DNA of 54,855 nt from a virus, in IMG/VR virus record IMGVR_UViG_3300002144_000245, positions 1 through 54,855 of that record; one strand, written 5' to 3'. The notes beneath the pieces are model-generated. The model did no database searches, was not told where the DNA came from, and saw only the letters and a list, made by a program, of their open reading frames with translations. The translations under genes and the position numbers were made by a program. This document shows, in pieces, positions 31,284 to 42,027 of the stretch. Every line of letters begins with the position of its first letter. Within the stretch, counting starts at the first letter, position 1.

Positions 31284-34200
31284 TTATGTTACAACTACTA
31301 CTCTAATCTCTAAATCATATAGAGAATAACCTACATTAATTAGTTTGGAAGTATCGTATATTGGGTTTTGTTGTGTACTTACAATATACCCATCCGACTT
31401 TCTTACCACGTAAATTCTATCTAACACAACATTCGATGGACCACTAAGTGATGCGTTCGATAGTTTTACATTTTTAACTTCAACACGATTAGTTGGTAAC
31501 ATTTGTCCTTTATTGTGTTGAACCCCATTTAGTATCATTTCAAATGACCCACCTGTAACTCTTGTCAATTTAGACCAATCACCATTCCAATTACTATCAT
31601 ATAAATACACGTTAGTGCCTCCATAAATACTATATAGTGATGACATTATTTTTGCAACACCAAATGGGTCTTTGTTACCCACCATTTGCTGAGTTGGTCT
31701 TAATATGGATGGGAGTCGTTTTGGAATGAACCCGACAGGTGATAATGTATTGAACTCACTTGCTTTTAATATAGCAGATTGTTTTGAAGTCTTCTTTTTA
31801 TTTTTAATGTTTACTGATAAAAGTACATCATCTGGTGTTTTTCGTGGATTTCCACTTGTTGGTGTAAGTTGAGTACTAACCCCGCCATCATTTGGTGTTT
31901 GAGTAGAATACACTAATATGTTAGAATCTACTTTTGTAATTTCAACAACAGGACCACCATCAGGCGTATCAGGCGAATCGGTAGTTAATGAGTCAGATGT
32001 AATCTTACATCCATTGTAATATAGATTTTCCATAGACAACGCAAGTCGTGTGTCTTGAACTTGAGTAAACACCATTGAGGATGAGCTCGGTAATTTTAAA
32101 CTTGCTGACAATGCATTGGAGTAAAAGTATTTTGGTACTTGGTATATACTTGACATTCGTGAGTTTAATATTGTAGACCCAGTTGGGGAATATTCCCAAT
32201 ACCCATTTGAAAGAGGTGTGTAATTAGCCCCAGTTACATAAGTAATTAAAGTAGGGTCCCCAATTGTAAATGTAATAGATGCACTTGTGGGTGACTTGTA
32301 TATTACATCCGATGATACATCTGAACCACTTGTGTTTGGAATGAATGAAGACGTATCAATACGAATTTCAGTATTACTTATTCTTTCTAAGATTGGATAG
32401 GTTCTCTCGGCACCATTACCATCATCAAAGACAATACTTCCAGATTGAGCTACATCAGCCGGCCATGACCCAACACTGTATCGGTATACGAGATTCGAAG
32501 ATACATGGTGTGGATATGATGATGATGACATAAAACTAATTTCAAACGTAGCAGTTCCTGGGTTAACAGTTTGATTAATAGAATGTGGGGTAATGTTTAC
32601 CCATGCTCCTTCTGGACCTATTTGCGTGAGTTCACCATCAGTTTCATTTCCCGTTGAAAAAATGCTGACATCACCGCCTGGTGTAGTATTTGAAACACAT
32701 CTTACTTTAGCGTTATTTCCATAAAACTGACTAATGTTAAATGCTGATGACCATGAGGCGTCACTCAGTGCAATCGCTGTGGCGGATGAAGTTAAGGCAA
32801 CCTTATTTGAAAATGAACCTGTAAGTGATGTATTTGTAATGTCGGTTACAAACCTACTTGATGTGATACCAACCAAAAGTTGTTCGTAACTACCACTAAA
32901 ATAAAGTGTACCGGATTGACCCGATGCTACTTGTAAATTACTATTTAATTCTAAATGAGTATTAGTAATTCTATTTATAATTGAGTAGGAGGTCCCACCA
33001 TATACTAAATTATCACTTGCATAATTCCCAATATCAGTTGAAAGAGATGTGGATGATGTTATGAATTCAGACGATAGTGGTAACGCATCAATACTCGATG
33101 ATAGTGTTGGAATATAATATCTATAAGTTGATGGTGTGAACTCATTTAACGCAATACTTGATGTGTAATCATGTTTTGACGCTATTAATGTTCCACCGAC
33201 ATTTGGAATAATACCCGAATATACGTGTCTACTTATGTTAATATCTTGTGGTCGTCTGTACTTATTTCTTTCCAACGTATGTGGTTCAATCAAAATACCC
33301 TTATGCCAGTCAACACGTGCTGGTAATAATTGTTGTATTTGTGACCACACAGACATATCATATCTTGACAACATATCCATAATAATATCTAATGCTGTAC
33401 CCGTTGTATATTTTTGGAAATAGTTTTTTGCTTTAAATTTAAGTAGTGGATAGCTTTGATTGTATCTACGGTCGGGGTCACCTACCCAATCATCAGCTTC
33501 AAAATATCCTTCTGAATTATAGATATCATTATTAACTGCGTCGGTTGTAGAAAAATATGTACCTAATACATTTGAATCATTTGGAGCATAATCATACTCA
33601 CTAATCTCACGAGATTTATCAGGGTCAAGGTTTCCGTTTAATGAAGAAGATTCAATACGAATTTTATTGTTCATTAAGTTTAGAGCACCCATCGATGGTA
33701 TCTTTGTGAATTGTGTATCTACCTCACCAACTAAGTCGGATGAGTTAAAGTTTATCAACGAGGCTGATAGTATTAATCCTGTATCAGTAGTTGTAAACCT
33801 TTGATTTGGATGTTGTGACCTTATAAAACTTGAGGTGTTTGTAAAGTTAAAGTCCGGCATGATTCTATATGATAACTTATCAAACGACGTGTCAATATCT
33901 AAATCTGTAGTATTGTCATCACTAAAGTATGCCTCGCGATTTTTAGCGTGTTCAATTATAATTTCGTTTGAAATCTCATCACGGAAATATCTAATTTCTT
34001 GGATACTTGCAGTTTCGTAGTTGTAAATATTACCATCAGTTGTTGGACCCGGAACTTGTATTGTCCCAACGTTTGTGTTCCATATGGAACTAAATGTATT
34101 ATTAACCGATAATGTTGATGCTTGTGGATTTGCTAATACTGCACCAAAGTCATCTACCCACCCAGCTCTAATTGAAGCGCTTCCTGAATTTAATGCAAAT

Positions 34201-36734
34201 GCTACTTCTCTTCGTTGTTTGTATGGTACATATGATGATGAAATTATATCAGACCCATTGACACTCATCCGTATCCTAGCTTGTTCATTTCCAGAATCAT
34301 AATCCCAAAAACAATCTACATAGCTACTACCACTTGCCATTCGTAAAATATGATAATGTGCCTTTGGCATCTTACCAATTACTTCTACCGAATTTGGTCT
34401 ATCGCCATTTATATCATCCCATGGGTTTGAAATGTATTTTGATGGAGACGCTTGTAATTTATAAACAAATCGTTCTTGTTCATAGGTATTGGGGTTTGTT
34501 GAAACAGCTGGGCCACCAAATTCACGAATCTTTAAAAATGATTGTGGGATACCATATGTGGATAGAATTGCTTTAATTGAACGAGCCGTACCTTTTGTTT
34601 TATACAATAATGGGATGTTATTGACAATTCGTCTCCAGGTCTCATTTACAATCTGCTGTCTAGCTTTAGATTGTAGATTTCCGCTTTGGTATAAAGTACC
34701 ATCACTTTCGACCCCCAATGCATACTTCCATAGATTCGTATCGGAATATCCATTTGATAACTTCCAACCAAGTGAATCTGCGATTGTTTTTAATAAAGAA
34801 TCAGACATACCATCATTCGGATGTTCTTCTCTACGATTTATGTCTGTTAATGATTTAATATAGGTCCATTGAATATCAAAGTGTTGACCTACCATATCAA
34901 TAAATGTAATATACTCTTCATTCCTCACATCTTCTTGTAGATGGATAGGAATCATCTTACGGAGCGCCGCATCATTAAATGCGTCGTATAACGAGGCTGA
35001 CTCATATACACCAGCATACCAACCAGTACCTTGAGAGGTCGTGGTTCCATATAGAATATGTGGAAATGTTGATGATTTTGGGTATGGTTCTATTGTAAAT
35101 GCTGATGAGGACCAATGTGTGTATTGGTTAGCGTCGGTATTGTAATATAGGTAATTTTCAAATTCATCAAATCCACCAATCACTTTGTCTCTACGATTTA
35201 ATGATTGTGATATATTTGTTATTGCTTCAGAGCCAGTTACTGTTTCTAATAAGTCGATTCGTGAATTATATGATTCAATTTGTTGAAGTTTATATACAAA
35301 GTTATCAACTCGTTCAGTAGCTGTTGAGAAGTGTATAAAGTTTTTAAAGTCGGAGTAGTCTATATTTAATTTAGCATTACCCAGCGACCCACTAAAATAG
35401 TAATTAACTAATTGTTGTGATGTAGTTGCGTTTACATCTAATAAACTATTCCAAGTTTCAAAGTTTGTAGATGAGGCGCCAGCCTGGTCGGACATATCCA
35501 ATGAATAGTTTGGTTCCGAAAAGTCAGGTCTATTATCTCTGGCTGTACTTGGGAATGCAATTATTTTTTCAATATATGATTTAGATATTCTACCATCTAA
35601 TGTTAGTGAAGCCCCAATCCCATATATAGAATTAAGAGGTGAGTCTAACTTTACAATCAATTGGCTAACATACCCATTGATGTCAAAATCAAAACTATTA
35701 TACTCTAATCGTAAAAAATCAGGCCATACATATCCGTTTGTCATAACAGGTATACTACCATGGACACCTACTCTATAGCCGAGGTAACCATCGTATATAC
35801 TTTCACGTTCGTTGGTGGGTACATAGAAAGGAACAGTAGTTAAGCTATCATATTGAATCACCCACAAAATTGGAACCAATTCATTCACATCTTCGGGATA
35901 TATGTCACCCAGCCCAAATAGCTTGTCACCCGCTTGCCATATTAATTTTGATTCACCACGACTTGTTTTATTTCGTTTAAGTAAATATCTACGAGCTCGG
36001 CCAGTAGATTTACCTGCATTAAGAGCGGGTTGTCCTAAAGCGGGCGTGTATACCTCGACCATGGTACCCCATGAGTCGAGTGACATAAATTTGTTTGCAT
36101 CTACAGGTATGAATGTGGTAGCGATTCCATTAAGAACAGCAGTTGGGTATGATAGTAACTCTCTGTATTCACCAGTACGTTCACCTGCAACAAGTGTATT
36201 TATGATGTTTGCTAAGTTGTTTTCTCCAAAATTTAATACTAAATCTTTTTTAACCCCAGCATACGCTATGGAGTTTAGAGTTGAATTGTCTTTTAATATT
36301 TCACGTAAATTTTCAAATGTTCCCGGAATATTTGATGATAACACTACTTCAGTTCTATCTGAAGATATTTCAGATATCCTACATGACTCCACAAGTTTAT
36401 GTAAGAAATTATAGTTTAAAGAATAAACCCCTTGTTCGTACCCAAGCTCTCTTAAATCAGATTCGGGGTTTATGATAAGTTTGGGTTGACCTTGTATAGT
36501 ATATTTTATAGGAGAGTTATAACTTGACTTTAACAAGTTATCAGAACTATACACATGAATTTCTTTAGAGGTTGGTACTGATATGCCACCAAGATATTGC
36601 CCTTTAACATCATATTGAGTTAATGGGTATTGTGTTGTTTGCACAACCTGGTTTACCTGTAATGAAAAGTCTTCACCATAGGTAGGAGTATTCCCCATTA
36701 CAACTTCGTTATTATAATATCTTTTCAATGACAT
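31284..36734 (-). CDS. Giant baseplate protein with tail-protein-I-like segment
   Basis: 1816 residues, the largest protein here. Residues about 600-760 hold the recognisable part: YITFIDMVGQHFDIQWTYI, LLKTIADSLGWKL, and NIPLLYKTKGTARSIKAILS followed by YGIPQSFLKIREFGGP. This pattern matches the P2 gpI / phage tail protein I type that joins wedge proteins in contractile-tail baseplates. The first 500 residues look like a wedge structural domain; the C-terminal 900 are a chain of Ser/Thr-rich beta domains, including a LamG-like stretch after about residue 790. I infer a wedge component comparable in place and size to T4 gp7 or gp10, fused to surface-exposed domains. AAGG precedes the start. 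Confidence 0.7.
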   Translation of the reverse strand: MSLKRYYNNEVVMGNTPTYGEDFSLQVNQVVQTTQYPLTQYDVKGQYLGGISVPTSKEIHVYSSDNLLKSSYNSPIKYTIQGQPKLIINPESDLRELGYEQGVYSLNYNFLHKLVESCRISEISSDRTEVVLSSNIPGTFENLREILKDNSTLNSIAYAGVKKDLVLNFGENNLANIINTLVAGERTGEYRELLSYPTAVLNGIATTFIPVDANKFMSLDSWGTMVEVYTPALGQPALNAGKSTGRARRYLLKRNKTSRGESKLIWQAGDKLFGLGDIYPEDVNELVPILWVIQYDSLTTVPFYVPTNERESIYDGYLGYRVGVHGSIPVMTNGYVWPDFLRLEYNSFDFDINGYVSQLIVKLDSPLNSIYGIGASLTLDGRISKSYIEKIIAFPSTARDNRPDFSEPNYSLDMSDQAGASSTNFETWNSLLDVNATTSQQLVNYYFSGSLGNAKLNIDYSDFKNFIHFSTATERVDNFVYKLQQIESYNSRIDLLETVTGSEAITNISQSLNRRDKVIGGFDEFENYLYYNTDANQYTHWSSSAFTIEPYPKSSTFPHILYGTTTSQGTGWYAGVYESASLYDAFNDAALRKMIPIHLQEDVRNEEYITFIDMVGQHFDIQWTYIKSLTDINRREEHPNDGMSDSLLKTIADSLGWKLSNGYSDTNLWKYALGVESDGTLYQSGNLQSKARQQIVNETWRRIVNNIPLLYKTKGTARSIKAILSTYGIPQSFLKIREFGGPAVSTNPNTYEQERFVYKLQASPSKYISNPWDDINGDRPNSVEVIGKMPKAHYHILRMASGSSYVDCFWDYDSGNEQARIRMSVNGSDIISSSYVPYKQRREVAFALNSGSASIRAGWVDDFGAVLANPQASTLSVNNTFSSIWNTNVGTIQVPGPTTDGNIYNYETASIQEIRYFRDEISNEIIIEHAKNREAYFSDDNTTDLDIDTSFDKLSYRIMPDFNFTNTSSFIRSQHPNQRFTTTDTGLILSASLINFNSSDLVGEVDTQFTKIPSMGALNLMNNKIRIESSSLNGNLDPDKSREISEYDYAPNDSNVLGTYFSTTDAVNNDIYNSEGYFEADDWVGDPDRRYNQSYPLLKFKAKNYFQKYTTGTALDIIMDMLSRYDMSVWSQIQQLLPARVDWHKGILIEPHTLERNKYRRPQDINISRHVYSGIIPNVGGTLIASKHDYTSSIALNEFTPSTYRYYIPTLSSSIDALPLSSEFITSSTSLSTDIGNYASDNLVYGGTSYSIINRITNTHLELNSNLQVASGQSGTLYFSGSYEQLLVGITSSRFVTDITNTSLTGSFSNKVALTSSATAIALSDASWSSAFNISQFYGNNAKVRCVSNTTPGGDVSIFSTGNETDGELTQIGPEGAWVNITPHSINQTVNPGTATFEISFMSSSSYPHHVSSNLVYRYSVGSWPADVAQSGSIVFDDGNGAERTYPILERISNTEIRIDTSSFIPNTSGSDVSSDVIYKSPTSASITFTIGDPTLITYVTGANYTPLSNGYWEYSPTGSTILNSRMSSIYQVPKYFYSNALSASLKLPSSSSMVFTQVQDTRLALSMENLYYNGCKITSDSLTTDSPDTPDGGPVVEITKVDSNILVYSTQTPNDGGVSTQLTPTSGNPRKTPDDVLLSVNIKNKKKTSKQSAILKASEFNTLSPVGFIPKRLPSILRPTQQMVGNKDPFGVAKIMSSLYSIYGGTNVYLYDSNWNGDWSKLTRVTGGSFEMILNGVQHNKGQMLPTNRVEVKNVKLSNASLSGPSNVVLDRIYVVRKSDGYIVSTQQNPIYDTSKLINVGYSLYDLEIRVVVVT

Positions 36735-36770
36735 GATTATGTGCCTTCTTGGTTATTTACATCCATTAGG

Positions 36771-37073
36771 TTAGTTTGCATTTGCAGGGTCGTTTTCGGA
36801 CTCAGCACGAGTGATTTGTGCACCCATAACTATAGATGGATTAGGTATTTTATAATTGGCCAAATTTGGGTCTTGTAGTTCAGCGATATTAATATCAACA
36901 TTTGCGTTGAATGAACTTTCTATATACTTAGTGACCATTACATTATCTACTCCAATTTCAACATCACCATATTGAAGTGAATTGTTAGTTGAATCAAATA
37001 CACCTTCAATTTCATAGGATACAATTTGTCCCCTACCATTTCTCTTTACTTCTCTTTTATTAATGTCTGCCAT
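36771..37073 (-). CDS. Small tail-region protein, function unknown
   Basis: 100 residues, beta-rich and acidic, with VKRNGRGQIVSYEIEGVFD near the N-terminus and a disordered Glu/Asn-rich end (RAESENDPANAN). It shares its start base region with the stop of the 692-residue fibre gene (37073), so the two are translationally coupled. Position between fibre and giant baseplate genes suggests a virion or assembly role; nothing else can be said. Confidence 0.55.
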   Translation of the reverse strand: MADINKREVKRNGRGQIVSYEIEGVFDSTNNSLQYGDVEIGVDNVMVTKYIESSFNANVDINIAELQDPNLANYKIPNPSIVMGAQITRAESENDPANAN

Positions 37074-39151
37074 TATCTAACCACTTTAAAATAGAAATTA
37101 TCATCATAATATTTTGTAGTTCCAGTTAGGTCTACTCTAAATATAAATTTATAGAATCGTTCTGGTTGTAATCCATTGAACCAAAAATTAAAATAGTTAG
37201 ATGTTGAGTCACAACTTATTTTGGTGTACGATGTATCAAATGGTATAATCACTTGTTCGGTTTCAGCATCAACTACCGAATAATATGAGGTAGTTGGAAG
37301 ATAGTTTACATCTTTAATTAAATTCGATACGAATGTTCTTGCCGGATATCGGTTTCTTCCAAAAACACGAACTCGGGCTTTAGAAGTTTCTTTATATTCA
37401 GTAGCAAGATTTTTAACATATAAGATAATATCATCTGATGCTATTGGGGTAAGCGACCCAGTACTCCATGACGTGTCATCCCATCGAATCTCAAGTGTTG
37501 GTGGGTAGATTGTATGAGTGTCTGATGAGAAAAACTTAATTGAGCCGAATTTGGTGTTTGATAACTCATCTTCATTTGATTTTTTTACAATAAACCCATT
37601 ATTAAGACGAGTGTCATTTAACCATTCATTTACATAATCAGTTACCTCTACGTTTAAGTTATTGGTATATTTTGTGAATGGCTGATAATAATGGTTACCA
37701 CTTGTGAATGATGAAGTATACCAAGTACCACCACCAGTATTTGTTACCCAACGTGCGTCATATTTGTAGTCGTTATATAGTGCCGAATTTTTTTCATGGT
37801 CGGTTGATTCTAATTTAAAATTATCAAATGACCCACTATAGTTACCACTACCACTTCCAAAAAATGACCATCTAAATAAATATTCACCCTCTTCTCTAGC
37901 TTGGAAATTTATTGTTTGTGATTGACTTGATGTAATATATTGGGTATATCCATTTAGGTCAGTAGTATCCACCATTCTACCAGTCGGAGTTTGTATTGTA
38001 AATGAAATGCCAAGCGGAGACCCATACGCATCTAATGATGGGTAGTTTCCTGAGTCTAAATCAAAACTAGCGGTATAGTGTTTATTTTCTTGTAGTATGT
38101 GTTTTCTATTTAACGTAGCACCAGAAAAGTTTGATGATGTTAATACTAATTCATAGTTTTTCGTTTCAGCAGAGCCCGAAACTCCATCTATATTTGAGAT
38201 ACCTTCATTTATAAAATAGGTATTTGGTAAACTTGATAAGTTTGATGAAAATTGGTCATATACAAGTGTAGTCTCACCAACTACTGAATATAAGTAAAAA
38301 TTATCAATAGACCCGGCTGAACCATTTGTTCCATTGTTATCAAAGAATGTAAATTGTAATTTATGTACACCTGTGAAACTTGATGTGAATGCCATCTTGT
38401 AAGTGGCTGTACTTACTAATGATTCTTGAAAGTTTACGATAAGGTCATTCATTAGATACCCATCAGGATTAACAACATTAAAGTCAACACCTGATAAACT
38501 TCCTCTATTGAAATCAAATTCAACATTGTATATCTCACCATTTTGTAATGAAGCGGATAAATTTGCGGTACCACCACCATAGTTAGATGCTGATAAGATT
38601 AATTTACCATCTGATACTGATAACGATGGTGACTCACCACGTGTACCTTTAATTTGTTCTACTAATTCAAACCCACCTACTGACGCTGCAAAGTCATAAT
38701 ATGCATCTAACGATGGAATTGAATCGGGATTCAATGGTTTACCTTCTGTTGAATTTACAGTATCCCATGTATCGTTTGATATATTTCTATATACCCAACT
38801 TACATCATTTGTATTATGTGGTGTATTTGATTCAGACCCAACTCCCTCAGTCCAAGACTCTTTTAATGGAAACACATATAAATCATAATCTGATTGTATT
38901 TCGCTATTCTCAACATTCTCCAATCTCAAACGATATTGTGGTGATGTAATATCCCCATTGACAATTGATTGTGATATTGAAGTAATATCAAATTCAATAA
39001 CCGCTCTACTGTTTCCTAATAAGGTAGTATTATCAGTAACATCATAAAACTTACCAACTTCAAGGATTTCATCCTTGCCAGTATTTTGCATCCTACGAGA
39101 TGTATCTTCGTAAATGGTTGCGTCTTTTTTTGGATATATTCTATAAATCAT
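37073..39151 (-). CDS. Fibrous tail protein with DNRLRE-like start
   Basis: 692 residues. The N-terminus (IYRIYPKKDATIYEDTSRR, then SRAVIEFDITSI and FPLKESWTEGVG) resembles the DNRLRE beta-sandwich domain, which ends in a set of tryptophan/glycine motifs such as DVSWVYRN. Two similar beta domains follow (about 150-290 and 300-450), each with a FDNFKLES or IDNFYLYS end motif like carbohydrate-binding modules, indicating internal duplication. The C-terminal 150 residues are a further beta domain. A surface tail protein is likely. GAGG precedes the ATG. It follows the gp6-like gene by 9 nt. Confidence 0.7.
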   Translation of the reverse strand: MIYRIYPKKDATIYEDTSRRMQNTGKDEILEVGKFYDVTDNTTLLGNSRAVIEFDITSISQSIVNGDITSPQYRLRLENVENSEIQSDYDLYVFPLKESWTEGVGSESNTPHNTNDVSWVYRNISNDTWDTVNSTEGKPLNPDSIPSLDAYYDFAASVGGFELVEQIKGTRGESPSLSVSDGKLILSASNYGGGTANLSASLQNGEIYNVEFDFNRGSLSGVDFNVVNPDGYLMNDLIVNFQESLVSTATYKMAFTSSFTGVHKLQFTFFDNNGTNGSAGSIDNFYLYSVVGETTLVYDQFSSNLSSLPNTYFINEGISNIDGVSGSAETKNYELVLTSSNFSGATLNRKHILQENKHYTASFDLDSGNYPSLDAYGSPLGISFTIQTPTGRMVDTTDLNGYTQYITSSQSQTINFQAREEGEYLFRWSFFGSGSGNYSGSFDNFKLESTDHEKNSALYNDYKYDARWVTNTGGGTWYTSSFTSGNHYYQPFTKYTNNLNVEVTDYVNEWLNDTRLNNGFIVKKSNEDELSNTKFGSIKFFSSDTHTIYPPTLEIRWDDTSWSTGSLTPIASDDIILYVKNLATEYKETSKARVRVFGRNRYPARTFVSNLIKDVNYLPTTSYYSVVDAETEQVIIPFDTSYTKISCDSTSNYFNFWFNGLQPERFYKFIFRVDLTGTTKYYDDNFYFKVVR

Positions 39152-39160
39152 TGTTACCTC

Positions 39161-41074
39161 TTAAAATAATGATACTACTCTACCTCTGATATCAGTATCA
39201 GGATATTTTACTTCAAAAATAGTTGGGTCTTTTGGTGGGTATACGATACCATCACGAGTTGCGCCAACAATATTATATTTATTTGATGAATAGTTACCAC
39301 TATGCTTGTTTATAATATGTAACCCACCTTCACCATTTGAATCAGGACGAACTACACTTTGAACGCCAGCTACACCATCTAACATAATATAAATATCCGT
39401 TAATGTAATAGGTCGGTTGATTTGCATTCTATCATTCTTGAAGTACTCTTTTAATACGTTAATACATTTTAAAAGAACCTCATTTGAGTTATAGTTTGGA
39501 AGTACGATGATTTCAAAATCAACTCCAATGTTAACAATGTATGCATTTTTTATATTTACAGCATCTGTTAAAACTCGATAGTATGACAAATAATTTTGTA
39601 GATTTTGTTTTGTAGCATTGTTTAGATTTTGGAACTTACCATCACTATCATAGCCTGCAACATAGAAATTAATAGCCAATTGGTTTGGAGTGGCATCAAT
39701 ACCATCATCTAATAAAGTTTTGATTTGCCAATCTGGAGCAGCATATGCTTTAGCAACCGAACCAAATTGTGGTGGAAGTGCGTATGCTCTTAGTAAGTAA
39801 TCTTCTTTAGTTACTGCTCTATTTTGTGCTCTGAAGTAAGCCATTGCATTGTTGCGAACCTCGTCAATTTCCTCTTCATATTTAGCGCCACCAGCAGCTG
39901 TTTCATTTGTTACAGCAATTGAATTTACTACAACATTATACACACTGGTTACTAAATTTAAAGAAGGATTCTCTATAACTCGTTCAACTATAGTTGTTAA
40001 ATCTTGTGATGTTACATTATCAATAACACCATTACCAACACGATACGTAACAGTCAATGTGGTGTTAGATGGTGCGACTCCATATGTTTTTGAATACATA
40101 AAGTTTGATGGGTCGATACCTTGGTCAAGGTCAGCTCTATTTCCATATAAAGCGTCACCAACATTTGTTGGGTTTGGTAGAATTTCTTCATCAGAGTTCT
40201 GAGATATCCCAGCCCCAAACTGAATATCGATTTTACCTTCATCAGAAACTCGTGTTATAAATCTCTTTGGAACTCTTTTTAGTTTTAGTAATGATGGGGT
40301 CTCATTTGCATATGCCGCCATTGCTAAAGAGTAGTCAGTTGTATTTGGTAATTCCTCAAACACAGTATCTTGTGCAAGGTAATCTACTTTAGTCCAGACA
40401 TCACCATCGTCATCTGTAATTGAAATAACATCAATCAACCCATCAACATCTTCCAATCGAATCTTGTCATATGGCTTTGGTGTTGTAAATGTGAATGTTT
40501 GTGTTTTTTGTTTACCACTAACAGCTTTAACTTGCTTTTTTAGTAAGTAATATACAGGCTCATTTGTATCTGGGTCTATTTCATATACACTAATATCAGT
40601 TGGGTCAAATGATGATGAATATGCGAATCTTACTTTATTGATTGTTGAGAACTCAACATTGGTATTTGATACAGCACTTGCAATCATACCTTCTTTTATG
40701 GTGAGCGCATAATCCCAATTAGGACTAACGTCGTCGCCAAATCCCTTTGATGGTATGATTTGGTACATCGTTAAGTTTGTTGTAGCGGGAACAAATAATT
40801 TCGGTTTGTATCCAAGCGATTGTGCGATTGTAAATACATTTGACTTCTCTTGTGCTTGCTCAAGAATTGATTCTCTTAATTGAACATCTGTATAATAGGA
40901 AAGTACATCACCTACATACGATGCCATTTCCATAAACATCATCCCCGGAGATGATTCGTTAAAATCATTGAAGGTTTGTGGAAAATAGTTTTTTGTAAAA
41001 TCAATAAGATTTTGGCGGATATCCCCAAAATCCTTCCCTATTAGATTTACATTTTTTTTAACTTTGTCTGCCAT
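39161..41074 (-). CDS. Baseplate wedge protein (T4 gp6 / baseplate J family)
   Basis: 637 residues, near T4 gp6 (660). The start NLIDFTKNYFPQTFNDFN followed by SSPGMMFMEMASYVGDVLSY is the typical gp6 N-terminal signature. Further on, NAMAYFRAQNRAVTKEDY and the C-terminal INRPITLTDIYIMLDGVAGV belong to the J-like core. gp6 dimers form the inner ring of the baseplate together with gp25 and gp53, and change angle when the tail contracts. AAGGG stands 6 nt before the ATG; the gp25-like gene lies 9 nt upstream. Confidence 0.92.
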   Translation of the reverse strand: MADKVKKNVNLIGKDFGDIRQNLIDFTKNYFPQTFNDFNESSPGMMFMEMASYVGDVLSYYTDVQLRESILEQAQEKSNVFTIAQSLGYKPKLFVPATTNLTMYQIIPSKGFGDDVSPNWDYALTIKEGMIASAVSNTNVEFSTINKVRFAYSSSFDPTDISVYEIDPDTNEPVYYLLKKQVKAVSGKQKTQTFTFTTPKPYDKIRLEDVDGLIDVISITDDDGDVWTKVDYLAQDTVFEELPNTTDYSLAMAAYANETPSLLKLKRVPKRFITRVSDEGKIDIQFGAGISQNSDEEILPNPTNVGDALYGNRADLDQGIDPSNFMYSKTYGVAPSNTTLTVTYRVGNGVIDNVTSQDLTTIVERVIENPSLNLVTSVYNVVVNSIAVTNETAAGGAKYEEEIDEVRNNAMAYFRAQNRAVTKEDYLLRAYALPPQFGSVAKAYAAPDWQIKTLLDDGIDATPNQLAINFYVAGYDSDGKFQNLNNATKQNLQNYLSYYRVLTDAVNIKNAYIVNIGVDFEIIVLPNYNSNEVLLKCINVLKEYFKNDRMQINRPITLTDIYIMLDGVAGVQSVVRPDSNGEGGLHIINKHSGNYSSNKYNIVGATRDGIVYPPKDPTIFEVKYPDTDIRGRVVSLF

Positions 41075-41083
41075 TATTATCCC

Positions 41084-41518
41084 TTATACGATAGATACGT
41101 TTCCTTGTTCGGTTATCTTAATAACTATAGGAGTGTTTGCACCATTCTCCGTAACCTGAACAGATAATGTTATATTGATTCTATTATAGTCATCTTCTTG
41201 GTTAACTGTCAGTTCATTGATAATGATATATGGTAACCAAAACCTAATATCATTTGTTAAAGTTTCTTTTAATTTGTTAGATGTACCAAGGTCCATTTGT
41301 TCAAATAATAAAGAATATATATCCGTACCAAATAAAGGTTGAAATGGTCGTTCTCCCTTTCTTGTCAATAGTAGATTTTTTAAATTTGAAATAGCTTGCT
41401 CTTCTGTTGTATATGATAATTTAAACATTGGAGAACCACCCAATGGTAACATAACACCAATTGCTACATTTCTTTTAAGGTCTAACGGATGTATTTTATA
41501 TTCTTTTCTTTGAGCCAT
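41084..41518 (-). CDS. Baseplate wedge protein (T4 gp25 / GPW family)
   Basis: 144 residues, the usual length. LLLTRKGERPFQPLFGTDI (48-66) is the hallmark of gp25/GPW 'lysozyme-like' wedge proteins; KLKETLTNDIRFWLPYIIIN follows as expected. Despite the old name, these proteins are structural: gp25 connects wedge to sheath and starts sheath assembly. The TAA of the upstream gene overlaps the ATG (TAATG) and AAGG lies 6 nt before it. Confidence 0.93.
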   Translation of the reverse strand: MAQRKEYKIHPLDLKRNVAIGVMLPLGGSPMFKLSYTTEEQAISNLKNLLLTRKGERPFQPLFGTDIYSLLFEQMDLGTSNKLKETLTNDIRFWLPYIIINELTVNQEDDYNRINITLSVQVTENGANTPIVIKITEQGNVSIV

Positions 41519-42003
41519 TATTTACCTTTCTTCGCATTGATGGTTTTCATCAATGAAGAATAGTCTCTTGTTAGTGCGTTTACTACAGCAGTACCAGCCT
41601 CAGTTTGTTGTAATTGTTCTATCGGTAAAGATTTACCATCTATACTTTGTAAAGTATTTGGCTGTTGGCCAACAGAACCGCCCCATGCAGCAGCAGCGTT
41701 GGTTCCAAACGAACCACCATTACCATTAATACTTCTCCACTCACCTCTATCAGCAGTTTCATTTAAAAGGTCTGCGAATCCAGTTGATTTAAAAACTTGT
41801 TTTTTAGGTAATTTGGTTTGCTCAAAAATATGGTCAATATCCAATGGGTCTTTTTCAACTTGAGTTGGTTGAGATTTGGCGGATGCTGATTTAATCTCTT
41901 TAAGGATAGATTCACGAATGGCTTTCTTTTGTTTTACCATTTCTTTCTTAATCTCTTCCTTAACGATAATTTGAATAGCTTTTATTATTTTAGTCGTGTC
42001 CAT
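41518..42003 (-). CDS. Baseplate-region protein of unknown function
   Basis: 161 residues: a basic amphipathic N-terminal helix (IQIIVKEEIKKEMVKQKK), then a linker with DPLDIDHIFEQTKLPKK and a Gly/Ala/Asn-rich segment (NGNGGSFGTNAAAAWGG), ending in a short helix. DIDHI also occurs in the 168-residue head-region protein at 6564-7070, in a similar acidic context. It lies between spike and gp25 genes and is coupled to gp25. A small baseplate or assembly protein is plausible; no family is recognised. Confidence 0.55.
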   Translation of the reverse strand: MDTTKIIKAIQIIVKEEIKKEMVKQKKAIRESILKEIKSASAKSQPTQVEKDPLDIDHIFEQTKLPKKQVFKSTGFADLLNETADRGEWRSINGNGGSFGTNAAAAWGGSVGQQPNTLQSIDGKSLPIEQLQQTEAGTAVVNALTRDYSSLMKTINAKKGK

Positions 42004-42027
42004 AGTAATAAATATGTTTATATATAA

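Noticed and set aside
34489-36414. Long plus-strand frames opposite the giant baseplate gene (up to 170 codons)
   Set aside because: Low complexity and no start signals; the opposite strand carries a continuous 1816-codon gene.
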